Assembly (NCBI GenBank): GCA_944990035.1 | Contig: CALYLX010000018.1 | Span: forward strand, 1-64,000 | DNA length: 64,000 nucleotides | Origin: Clitopilus passeckerianus | Lineage: Eukaryota > Basidiomycota > Agaricomycetes > Agaricales > Entolomataceae | Reading direction: 5' to 3' | In this document: positions 23,611 through 34,325 of the stretch, one piece after another | Layout of the letters: each line of letters opens with the position of its first letter | Position numbering within the stretch: the first letter of the stretch is position 1 | Notes under the pieces: model-generated | Seen by the model: only the letters and a program-made list of their open reading frames with translations | What the model was told of the DNA's origin: nothing | Database searches by the model: none | Made by a program: the position numbers and the translations under genes

Positions 23611-23981
23611 CCTTGATATTACTAATAATTTACCTAATTTCTATCTAAATACCATAATTGCATAGATCAGGACCCAGCAACATCCCAAACAATAGATGTA
23701 AATTATTGACTATACGTACAACCAGCCGTGGCGGAAACGCTTCTGACATCCGTCTTTTTTATGCATTCCATAGCTCCAATTGCTGATGAAGTAGATGCGA
23801 CTACATAAAATAGCATAGTAGGATGAAGCGTTAGGGTATCCAAAAATCGACAAACTGTAACGGAGGATGAAGGAAATATGGGGACTACCAGAAGAATAAC
23901 CTGCGGAGTGGTACATCGTCCGCTTCTATGGGACCAATTCTAGTCTTTTGCATCTATATAACGAATTTATTAGTCAAAAAA
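23611..23981. other. convergent intergenic region
   Basis: This AT-rich stretch of about 370 bp lies between the converging stops of the helicase and the RasGEF gene. It contains no coding signal and probably carries both polyadenylation regions. Confidence 0.5.
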
Positions 23982-26900
23982 TCAAATGACAATGTCCATT
24001 TTACGGACCTGATCACTCATGACTTGTCGATTGAATAGAAGTTCGTAGATGTGAGGCCGTTCTGGGAAGTTGTAGTCGGTTGAGCTATGGCATTGCAGCT
24101 GGCATTGTGTTGTACTGGAAATGAATCGTCCCATCATATTGAACTTTCCCCAGTGTATTTTGGTAGGGTCAGCTGAGTTTAAGTCATCATTGCCTTCGTG
24201 CGCTCGAATAAGGTCAGAAATGTGCACCTCCCTGATTTGAGTCAGCACTAGCTTTATGAACAAGAATGAAGGGAAGCATACAGGGCCGGAATGCAAGCGC
24301 CTTTGGTATTCCTCAAAGCCAGTCGATAGGCTCGGTGGGATCGGATGGCTTGCAAGAGAACTTCCCAAGACCGCAAATTCTTGTTGTGCTCAGGTGAGTT
24401 CTTCCGGAACAGTTCTGTCGCTTCGTCGCCACTGAATGTAGCGTTATTAATGCCAGCAACAAATGCTCGCAAGGCAGAGTAGTTGTTCATCGCCCGTAGC
24501 CTCTGCGCAATTTCCACCATTTTCTCGATCTGTTTCACTCGCGCTCGAGGAGACTTATGGCAAAGGATCAACGATACAACCCTGGTGGTGAACCCGCCAT
24601 CAACAACGAGAACCTAAGCATCCTTTTCTGTAGAACTTACCAGTCAGCCAGACGATTAGAAACCTCATTAAACAGTGAAATAGGCTCCTTCTCCTCCTTT
24701 TTCCCGGATACAAAGACATACGCCAGCCAATGTCGAGGCTATAGTGGAAATAAATCAGCAAAGTGTCATCACACGACTAATTGCGGTTAAGATACCTTGA
24801 TATCCAAGAAGTACTTCACCTCAATTCTTGTGATCTCTTGGGCTATTTCCTCAGGGTCAATAGCTAAAACTTCATTAGCCAACTTGACAAGATCTTTTAG
24901 CTGGTGTTTTTCGGAAGGGTCTGCATCAACATGGCCAGAGCCAGAGGATTGCGAGGCATTAATGAACGGAAGAGGGATACTGGGTTTACGCTCTCGATGG
25001 GGTATCGAAGGAGCTAATGATTCCGCCCCTTTGACTGAAAAACCGTCACTCGTAGAATGGCCGATTTCCGAATCAGCCAGTGTCTCCTCTTCCATCAAAC
25101 TATTGGAGTCCTCGGCCTCTTCTGCAGAAGGTTCGGGCGCTTGAGCCCAGGGCACGTCGGTGTCCACGAGGTGCGGCAGTTGCTCGAGGAATGGGAGGAG
25201 CTCCGAGCCATAATGAAGGAGGTAGGTCTTGGATATGACAGATTTCACCAATGCTGAGAGAGCACCGGCAGTTCCGCGAACTGCGAAGTCATGTGGGTAG
25301 TCTCGCAGCCACACCTCAAGAAGATGGCATATCCTATAAACGTGTGAGGACATTTTGAATGTTCCTGATCAGCCCGCTCACCTCATTTGAGCAAAACATG
25401 CAAACATTGGATCACCTGATGCATGGTCAAGCTGGCGCATCCGCTTCTGCATGGCAAGAAGCACGCTTCGGGGGGTTGCAAACCGGCGATATGTCAGTAG
25501 AAAGTGGGAGACGAATGGTTGATCTTGAAATAGAAACACAGTTATTGGCACTAAACGGGCGATGGAAGCAAAAGGCATTACCATCACCACTGACAGCCAA
25601 AAAGAGGAGCTTGTCCAGTAGTTCCTCCAAGTTAGCCCATTGACCTGCGCGTCTGTTGTGAAACGCCCAAAATCAGAAAACAAGTGTTGAAATGAATGAA
25701 TCATAATAAGGCTTACGGGTCTTTCTCCGGTTTGCTTTCCGCAAGTTCCACCGAGGGGCCTTTGCTCTCAACTTGCTCTGAGGCCCGCGGTGACTCGTTT
25801 TGACCACTGTGACGGCCGAGACTAGGTCTGCGTTGGTAGGACGCCGGTTCGTCTAAGGGCTGTGTAGAGGTTGCTGTGTGAGGGGTTGGTTCAGTGGGTA
25901 CGGGCGATGGTGTTGCATCTGAGTTCACAGGTATAGTAGCAGGTGTAGGAGTAGCTGAGCGGGCTGCAGCCCAAGGAGGATAAGGTGCTGGCAAGGCGCC
26001 AGGGGATGCGGGATTCCTGTATTCGTTTACTCCTTCGTTGTTCTTGGTTCCTGTCAAGGAGTTCGATGACAAACAGATACGACACAATGTAGCGACATAC
26101 TCTTATCACGAGCCACGGCTTTCAAGACCCAATCGAATGTCCGGCGCATCTTTATCTTAGCTTGGTCGCTATTTTTGGATACCTCAACAAGGCCTACATC
26201 GTATTTTGAGAGTATTTTGAGAGTCTTTTCAGGGTCAACGAGTTGCGCCAGGTCGGTTTTACAGGCAAGGACGATGAGAGGAAGCTTCATAGCATGGTAG
26301 CTCCCTGTAGGCAATGTGTCATGTGAGTCCTTCACGGTGCCAGAGACCGACGTACGAAGAAGACCATCAACGGGCTTGACGGAATTGTTGTCTGTTGAGT
26401 CATAGCAAACGACGACGCCATTTATCGGTGAAAGACTTTGAGGCCAGTCCATTATCGCAGGATCTAGTTCCTCTGGAGGCACGTCGATCTCGATGACATG
26501 CAAAGAGTGGGCTGGTCCCGTAACCTGACGAATAACTCCTTTGCGACGAGAATCTAGACATGTAGGCATGAGCATTTATGCGGGGAAGCTCTGCAGACGC
26601 TCAAATTACACTTAGTTGACGTGCCTTGCATAGAAAGCACAGGGATAGATTCTGGGTCTTGAAGCTCGTGCCCTTTCAATCCTTTCTTTATTATGGTCGA
26701 TTTTCCGCAACCTGAGGTGCCCACTATCAGCAGTGTGACGACGGAACTTAACTCTGAAATCTACGGAAATATGTTTAGCAAGCATAATACCAAGCTACTA
26801 CTATCGCTCCTTACCTCAGTTTTCCGATTCGCGGGAAGGGCGGTCCCCATGCTTCCACTCCGATAGCGACCTGGAGGCAATGGTGGTGGCGCCGGACGGC

Positions 26901-27570
26901 CGAGGAGTGATTGAACGGACGAAAATGACTGTTGCCTGGGAAGGTTCTCGTTTGTGGTTGCTTCTGAGTCTGTGCTTTGCATGCTACCGATGCTCGACGT
27001 GGCACTGAGTGCTGGTGCTCGCGATGGTAGCGAAAGCTCGCCTCCTCGAACTGTAGGCCTCGTTTGATCTAGACCTTTGTTTGATGCATGACGGTAGCGA
27101 TCGGCGGTGCTGCTCAAGGGGTCCAGTCTCTCAACATCTGAGTCAATGCCATCTTCATCCACGTCCCCGACCGAGCTGAGACTGAAGCCTCGACTCCTTC
27201 CAGCAGAGAAAAGCACAGGTTCAAGCTTATTCCCAGTGGCTAAAGTCCTCCTTGATAGGGCGTCTACACGACGTGATGATACTGGCTTCAAGCCCGGTGG
27301 CCCGTCATCCAAAGTAACCCCATTCGCTTTTGTTTCATGCCTGGGTCGAGCAAAAGAGTCTACAGACATCGATTTCTTAAGGTTTGGGCCATTACGAGGG
27401 CTCGCAGGCTCGGCAGAAGATGACGGGTCCAGAGACGGTGTGAATGGCGAGTCTCGCGCTGTCGTGTATGATTCGGCGAATGAAAGAGCTGGCGAAGCAT
27501 GGCTCGAAGTTGTTATTCTGACTGAAGTTGTAGCATCGTCCGCTATGCTATCGCTGCCAGCAGGATCCAT
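23982..27570 (-). CDS. RasGEF (Cdc25 domain) fused to an N-terminal GTPase-like domain
   Basis: Ten exons: 27570..26815, 26760..26610, 26553..26101, 26050..25717, 25652..25582, 25523..25382, 25333..24796, 24738..24641, 24581..24282, 24231..23982, giving 1,030 residues. Residues 1-250 are Ser/Pro-rich and disordered. A small-GTPase-like fold spans about 253-455, with P-loop VGTSGCGKSTI, a degenerate switch II (HVIEIDVPPEEL instead of DxxG), VVVCYDSTDNNS and LACKTDL instead of NKxD. A Pro/Thr linker follows. The REM domain lies at about 565-690 (WANLEELLDKLLFLAVSGD, FVSHFLLTYRRFATP) and the CDC25 core at about 785-1025 (PRHWLAYVF, RLADWVVSLIL, GKFNMMGRFI). It should activate a Ras protein. The donor ending exon 2 is weak. 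The start is the first in-frame ATG. Confidence 0.88.
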
Positions 27571-27637
27571 GAACGACTGATGAGGGGAACGAATAAGGTG
27601 ATTTGATGAGTTCACCGCTCAATCAAGGACCACCATC

Positions 27638-29003
27638 ATGACCATACCAGCAGTGCCACGGATTTTGCTCACTGTCAGTAAAGATTGGACGTCATATGTA
27701 TCCTCTTTTGACGCTGAGAACATTCTGCACAGAACGACGACGGACCACCAGATGCCCGTGAATCACCATACATTCTAGGTCTATATCGACACCTGAAAGA
27801 GGACCTAGGCGAGTTCACCTCGAGGGCTATCTAAATCATCTCCCGGACCAACCACATGATCACATTCTTAGGATGGGATGTTAAGGTTGTTCTTCCAAGC
27901 TCACAGAAATCATGGATTGGTTGGTCCTATATCTGCTTGACAGACGTTCAGTTTAATCTAATGAGTTCGTTAGGGAAGGCCTATCATATCAAGGAAACTG
28001 TGAAAGGTTCTTACTTCTACCCCAAGGAAGACGGGACGGGTGAAAGATCTGAGAGCAAACGTCCCTTCAAGGACGGTGAAATAGTCAGCTTCCGAGGTCC
28101 ATTTTTGGAGCATTGCTGAATGCCTCTTCTCCCTATAGGCAGAATGGATTCTCCTTGATGCTGTGAGCACTAATGTACGACCCAGAATATTCACAAAACT
28201 GATGCCAAATAGACTCCAGCGACGTGCTCGAATGTGGCATTACACAATTTGTATCCAGGACAGATCGACATGGTGGTACGTCTTTCTTCTCACTCGTATT
28301 CACTTTATGCATACCCTTCCTTGAAGGTTTCTGGCCCTAATCTTGGGCGGAATTCTTCAGGTAGCTCGTCCGAACTAGCGTCGAGACTTGTGTTGACCCG
28401 CTACTAGCTGCATTTGCCCTCTCTTCCGGAACGATTGGCGCTGCCATGTCTGCAGCACTGTCCAGGATTCGTGGAGTGGCCGTATCGTATGGAACTGTGC
28501 TTCATCCAACTCCAACAGAGTTCTTTGAACCAGCTCATAAGCTTGCTGGCTCCATCGTCAAGCAACTATGGCACAACTGGGGAGAGGACGACTGCGGCCT
28601 TCGGAATAACGAAGTGGATCTATACAACGTCAATATACCCCTGATAGAGGGCCTGCTATCGACCGACGGGCTCAAGATTGTTACGACTACGATGTGGCGA
28701 AACTCTTATGGACGTCTGTTCAAAGCCATTCCGAAGAAGCCCTCTGAGGAGCTGCTGCAAGCAGCAGGGCCGGACGCGCCTGGTTCGACGAGGGCTACCG
28801 CGGCCAACACCTCCGAACCACTGCATTTTAGATTTGCGCCTGACATGGGCCATCTGATCAACCCTGATCCATCTTCAGTTCCCGTTGGAACAGATGGGTG
28901 GGCAGTCATGGAAGGACATGTTAGTGTGACCCCGCTTAGGGCAAGCTTTGGAGAGCCCTCACACTTGGCCTCCACGGAGCGTGCCTGGCAAATGAAGCTT
29001 TAG
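27638..29003 (+). CDS. SurE-type survival protein phosphatase/5'-nucleotidase
   Basis: Eight exons: 27638..27673, 27733..27808, 27872..27919, 27974..28083, 28139..28162, 28213..28275, 28327..28360, 28408..29003, giving 328 residues. The N-terminus RILLTNDDGPPDA carries the NDDG metal-binding motif. GWDVKVVLPSSQKSWIGKAY, EWILLDATPATCSNVALHN, DMVVSGPNLGRNSS and ALSSGTIGAAMSAAL are the canonical SurE blocks in order. SurE proteins dephosphorylate nucleoside monophosphates. In yeast Pby1 the domain is joined to a tubulin-tyrosine-ligase domain, which is absent here. Intron 2 (27809..27871) has a GC donor (CTAG|GCGAGT), the only junction that keeps the frame. The start codon is 67 bp from that of the divergent RasGEF gene. 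Confidence 0.92.
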
Positions 29004-29082
29004 GCAGTCCACTACATTGTTTCTGAATAGACCCCGTTTATTATCATGAAGTTTTATCATGAGTTCATCGAACTAGTACTAT

Positions 29083-30770
29083 CTACCAAAATGAACATAA
29101 ATGTGTGGTGTATACCACGATCATAGATATAACTAAAATTCCGAGAAGATCTCTTGAGTGGATATTTATTATGGCTGCACTAGTGACATGGCCGTTGAAT
29201 GGTTGCTTTCGGTATACTTTTAACCAATTGATACTCCAGGAAGCATTCTGCGTAGGAAAGAATGTTTATTCAGCATGAGCTAACTTCGTTGGAAACAGGA
29301 TACACATACGACGAAGTTAGCCGGGTCCTGCAAATGAACATCGCAAGTCCCGGGGCACTGAGTTGTAGCGTAGGAATTCCCCGCCCAATCACCACAAAAT
29401 GTGATATCTGGCAGGAGGTGAGAAAATGTCAAAATCAAGTAGGGAGCTATACGGACCGAAGACGATCGAATGATTAGCAAAATACTTTTGGAGGTCACAA
29501 TTATTTGGGAGGAGGATAGCAGAAGCATTACCCCACTTCGAGGGATCGGGGCTGCCGTCGATAATGTCTTGGGGAATAGTTGGGCGGTAGAAAGAGTCTT
29601 TGTGGAGCTTTAGTGTGCCACAATGAATACATGGTGTGGATTACTCACAGACAAAGATGCCAGTTTCATCCCACTTCATAGCAAAGACGCCGCCTCCTTG
29701 AGAATCAAAGTATGGTCCGTAGGATGCTCGACTCCATTCGGTTACAGCACATCCAGAGTTGTCATTGACATTTCCGTCACATATCAGGTTGTCTTGGCCA
29801 TTCCGTTGCTGAAGCCGTTTGGTGGGTGCAGAGCTTTGCGAAGAAATTTGAAGAACGTACGACAATGGTACCCGTCTGGATGCCGTTCGGGGTAAATGTA
29901 CAACCCGCATAGGTATGATAGGCTACTTGGTTATGTTGATTATCATGAACGCCTTCTATAATATCGATTTCCCCATTCTGGATGAAAGAGTAGCAAGTCA
30001 GTATGAGTTTCATGCCTAAAAAAGCTCTCAGCAACGAACGTAAGGCCAAGTTCCAGAACCTAGCGTCCAGAACGCCGGCCATGTACCACAACCCCAGGGT
30101 GCTCTCTTCAGGTCGAGGATGAACAAGCCGCCATTGTATTGGGTGTAGCTTGATATCCGGACACTAGCAAGCAGAGTGAGCTTACGGACAACAGCCAACG
30201 AGCAATACAAGACTGACCTATTCCTCTTGACTCCTTGAGCTAACCAGGTGGTATCGTCACCTTTCATCATGACAGTCCCGCTGTCTGTTACCCAAGTCAA
30301 TCCGTTGGAGAAGGCCGTATTCCTGTCGACATAGCTGAGGGTATGTTGGTTAGGTCCTTGGGCGAGAACTGCAGAAGCAAGGCTACTGACTTGACCTGCC
30401 CACTAGACACCGGGTCAAATTGAGGTTTAATTACTCGGTCGAAGGGCTACTTACTGGGTTGGGTCATCTCCAGTGTAGAAATCGAACCGGCTGTTCAACC
30501 AAGCAAAGTAAGGAAATGCTTGACATGCCAAGTCGCCAAGTCTACTCACTCGAAGAAACCGGATCCCGAATACTCATCCAGGGGTAACCAGTAAAACGTT
30601 CCATTAGCGTCAGTCGTCTGATCCGCACGTGCATTCAGTTGGACGTCGGTGGGTGGTATCGTTATGCGTTTGTGGCTGGTCTTGGCCCAGTAATCCTTCG
30701 CAAAGTCGAGTCGCGACGCAGAGCAAATACCTGCCAAGGTAATTAGAAAACGTAAGGTCGTAAGCTTCAT
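29083..30770 (-). CDS. GH16 beta-glucanase, paralogue 1
   Basis: Ten exons: 30770..30550, 30490..30455, 30402..30391, 30334..30218, 30163..30040, 29977..29861, 29808..29649, 29597..29457, 29407..29310, 29247..29083, giving 396 residues. There is a signal peptide (TLRFLITLAGICSAS). The laminarinase-type GH16 fold is shown by the substrate-cleft block WGCGTWPAFWTLG, the catalytic segment NGEIDIIEGVHDN (nucleophile and acid/base glutamates) and ITFCGDWAGNSY. The C-terminus ends in a hydrophobic stretch (LLGILVISMIVVY), suggesting a membrane or GPI anchor. Such enzymes cleave or remodel beta-1,3/1,6-glucans of the fungal wall. Exon 3 is only 12 bp. Tandem with paralogue 2 and convergent with SurE (79 bp between stops). 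Confidence 0.9.
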
Positions 30771-31083
30771 GGCATGCACGAGGGAAAGAAAATTATCATT
30801 CCCTGGTGTGGGCGTTGTATAAAAGTGGACCCTTGGCGTTGTGGAGATCGGTCTGCGCGGCTGTGGCTGTCACAAGCCTCGTGTCACTTACTCAGGTCAG
30901 GTTACAATGTTTATTTCAAGCCACCCCACTGTTTGAAGGCACAAAACAACGTGTTAACCACTCATTACACACAATAATAAAAAGGTCGTTCTGATCCTGC
31001 ATGCAGAAGGAAGACTCCGAACACGGACCAGTGCGAAACGGGTCTCCTGAGGAATGGAAGCAATGCCGTTCGGACCTGCCGAA
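30771..31083. other. spacer between the GH16 paralogues
   Basis: These 313 bp hold the promoter of paralogue 1 and the 3' end of paralogue 2. No other gene is seen. Confidence 0.5.
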
Positions 31084-32849
31084 TTAAGCTGCAAACTGGC
31101 AGACGATGGCCGTCATAGTCATGACAAGACCCAGCATAACCCACGCATCTCCCAAAGTGTTCAGTTTAGCGGAGATACCACTGCTATTCTTGACCTCTCC
31201 CAAAAACGCCTGCTTGCGATACACCTTCAGCCAATTAATGATCCAGGTTGCATTCTATAAAATGAGGGTCAATACAAGGCTGATTTGGACGTTGATAGCG
31301 AAACCACTCGCATCGAAATTAGATGGGTCCATCAAACGTTCTTCGCAGGTACCAGGGCATCCAGAAGTGGCATAGGAGTTTCCTGCCCAATCACCTGGCC
31401 GGAGATGTTGGAATCAGCACCACACAAGCACAGGATATTACATACCACAAAACGTGATGTCGAATATTATGGAATGGTTGGCAAAGTACTCTTCCATTGG
31501 ACAATTGTCTGCGAGCAGAGTAGCGGATGGGATGTCCCAGTTCTTTGGATCTGGGCGCCCGTCTACAATATCCTTTGGGACTGTAGGTCGATAGAAGGAC
31601 CCTAGGAAGTATTGTGAACCTGCTGAAGGAAAATACGGCAACTCTTTGACTCACAAACAGAGATACCCTCCTCATCCCACTTCATCGCAAATACACCTCC
31701 GCCTTGACGGTCGAATTCTGGCCCGTAAGATGCTCGACTCCATTCTGTGATACCACATCCAGCGTTGTTGTTGATGAGGCCATTACACTCCAGGTGCTGG
31801 TGTCCGTCGGTCTTGATCAATCAGTGGTAAGGGCGAATATTTACACAGCTCAGCGAAGAGTGCTCACCGAAATGATTGTTCCCGAGAATTTAGCAGTCGG
31901 GGTAAGAACACACCCTACAAGTAGTGCGACTTAATAAGTATGGGAGCCTGTCTTTGGTTGCGCGGAGAACATACCTGGCTTGGTGTGCCATGCGACTTGG
32001 TTATGCTCATTGTCATGTACACCTTCAATTATGTCGATTTCTCCAACCTATAGGTATCCGGGTCAGCGGGCTTGGATTGAATGTGAATGCTTGGAGTTTT
32101 GCGCTCACGTTTGGCCAAACCCCATTTCCAAGTGTCCAGAACGCGGGCCATGTACCTGAAGATAGTGATTTGTTGAGCGGCCCAGAAGCTCCTGGAAGCA
32201 CAAAGCTTACCACATCCCCACGGCACTTTGTTGAGATCGAGAATGAAAAGGCCGGTTTGATATTGTGCATGGCTCGAAATGCGAACACTGGAAAGGTCGT
32301 AAGAGAGAGGATAAGGAATACACTAGTAAAATATTTACCTTTGTCTATAAGCTCCCCGGTCCAGCCAAGTTTCGTTATCCGCCTTCATTATGACGACGCC
32401 GTCGTCTCGCGTGTATACCAGTCTATTCTTGAACGCAGTATCTCTGTTAACATAACTGATTCAAGGACGTTCAGTTGATCTCTAGGCCGAGAACAATACC
32501 AGGGCCGCTTACTTGACATGCCCATTTGTTGGGTCCTTTCCGGTAAAAAACTCCCATCGACTTTCCAAACGGTTTAGCAGAATGATACCGGGTGGACCGA
32601 TGGGCACACCTACTCGAAGAAACTGGAACCTGAATACTCGTCATGCGGTAACCAAAGGTAGGACGTCGCATTTGAGGCGGAGTCTGCACGACGATTGAGC
32701 TGGGTGTCCAACGGCTTCATTATACGGTTGACATCATAGACTGGTGCAGTTCTGTTAGAGCGCGTCCCAAAATCCAGCCGCGAGGCAAAGGAGGATCCTG
32801 TTTTCACACACAGGAGCAAGAGTAGGAGTTCTTTCGTTAAAGCTAGCAT
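31084..32849 (-). CDS. GH16 beta-glucanase, paralogue 2
   Basis: Eleven exons: 32849..32614, 32560..32513, 32455..32339, 32287..32211, 32155..32109, 32047..31975, 31914..31868, 31811..31655, 31601..31446, 31394..31312, 31254..31084, giving 403 residues. Domain order matches paralogue 1: signal peptide (ELLLLLLCVKTGSSFAS), WGCGTWPAFWTLG, GEIDIIEGVHDNEHNQ, ITEWSRASYGPEFD, FCGDWAGNSYATS, and a hydrophobic C-terminus (VMLGLVMTMTAIVC). GISV|W is restored by splicing 31602..31654. Intron 10 (31255..31311) starts with GC (GAT|GCGAGT). Relative to paralogue 1 it lacks the intron before GHV, has an extra one inside WGCG|TW, and a shifted one near TFCG. Catalytic glutamates are kept. Confidence 0.9.
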
Positions 32850-33168
32850 GGAGGCTGAACGAGAGAACCAGATCTTGGCACATCGGGTAAGTTTTTATGT
32901 GGGATACTACCATCTTGGCAAGGGCACCAAAACTTTCGGAGAGCTTGGGCGTGCTGAAGCATTGCTTTTCTTGGCGGTATCGACTGACGCGAGTTACCGC
33001 GCAGCAAGTATTTGTTCAGCCTCGTTATTCTTATGTAAGAAGATCAATATTCTGGCATGAAATTGGAGGCATGCAAAACTCCTTTTAGCATGGTCATTTG
33101 GAGTGACATACAGAAAACATGGAAGAAAGGACATAGCACGAAGGAATCTACTACTGAAGGTACGTAGA
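32850..33168. other. intergenic, RPL15 3' region and GH16 paralogue 2 promoter
   Basis: This 319 bp stretch holds no supported gene. It lies between two minus-strand genes. Confidence 0.5.
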
Positions 33169-34002
33169 TTAACGGTATCGGCGGAGGGAAAGAGTGTTGT
33201 GCTTCTTCCAGGTCGAACGAGCAGGTGTATGATTGTGACGGTGTCCCTTGCCCAAACCACGATTCTGAGATTGAGAGGATTAGCAATGGTCAAGGAATTA
33301 TTGGTCTTGCAGTGTACCTGCTTGCCGATGGCAGTAAGTCCGCGAGCCTCGCGCCTCTTGTGGACAGGGTTGACGATCCAGTTGATTCTGGCATCACGAC
33401 GAATCTACACATAAGATGTCAGTTTCGGAAGGGATCGAGTGTCCTAATGTGACTTACGGCCTTATGGCTGGGATCGACAAGGATAACCTCATAGTACTTG
33501 TAAACACCATCCTGGTTCACCCAGTATGAGTTTAGCACACGGAGGTTTCCACATCGCCTTCCAACACGCTCCTCAGCAGTACTCCTCAAGCCCCTCTGGA
33601 ACTTGAGTTGGTTGACACCATGGCGGACGGGTTTACCATAGGTAGCACCTGAATAGATTGATGCAAAATTTTAGCGGTCGTGCAATTGCATCTTCCGGCC
33701 CATTACACACCCTTGTGAGCGTGCTTTTTGCGGTTTCCACGGCGAACACGAACGCGATAGATAACGTAGCCCTGCTTGGCCTTGTAACCGAGGCGGCGAG
33801 CCTTGTCGGGGCGGGAAGGGCGAGAGGCACGGTGAATAACATTGAGTTGACGGTACTCCCAGCACCTGGTTCAATACCATTTCCTTCAGCTAGACATCCT
33901 TTGGGCAAATCCAGAACAGACGCACCTCACGCGGAAGAGGAAACGGAGCACATCAGACTGCTTCTTCTTGTAGAGTTCGCCGATATATTTGTAGGCACCC
34001 AT
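33169..34002 (-). CDS. RPL15: 60S ribosomal protein L15 (eL15)
   Basis: Five exons, 34002..33926, 33865..33711, 33648..33458, 33404..33318 and 33264..33169, give 201 residues, close to the usual 203-204. The sequence starts [17 protein letters not shown] and contains [51 protein letters not shown] and [19 protein letters not shown]. It ends in a basic tail (LSLRRYR). It is a component of the large ribosomal subunit. The start codon is 323 bp from that of the divergent DRS1. Confidence 0.97.
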
Positions 34003-34325
34003 CGTGCTAGACAGCGAAGAGAGTCGTAAGGGCGACAACCAGCATGATCAAGGGCGATGGTGGCATACCTTCAGATTTTTGGGATGTGGCGACCGGCGTT
34101 GACGATACCTACTATCAGCTTTCCCTTTGGCCTTACTGGGACAAGAATCGGTGGCTTGAGAATGGACTGTGCAGTTCTGACGGCAATCCCCGTTACCTTG
34201 CTGACAAAGCTGAGCTCTACGGAGAAAGATTTCGATCATTGATCACTGTTACATTTTGTGACATTTCCTAATTTGTGGCACTCACCAAAATTCACCTCTG
34301 AACCTCAGGCACTTTGAAGGCCAAA
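34003..34325. promoter_or_regulatory. divergent RPL15-DRS1 promoter
   Basis: These 323 bp separate the start codons of RPL15 (minus) and DRS1 (plus), both needed for 60S subunits. I see no clear TATA box. A possible 75-residue frame on plus (34044..34271) has no recognisable homology. Confidence 0.5.
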
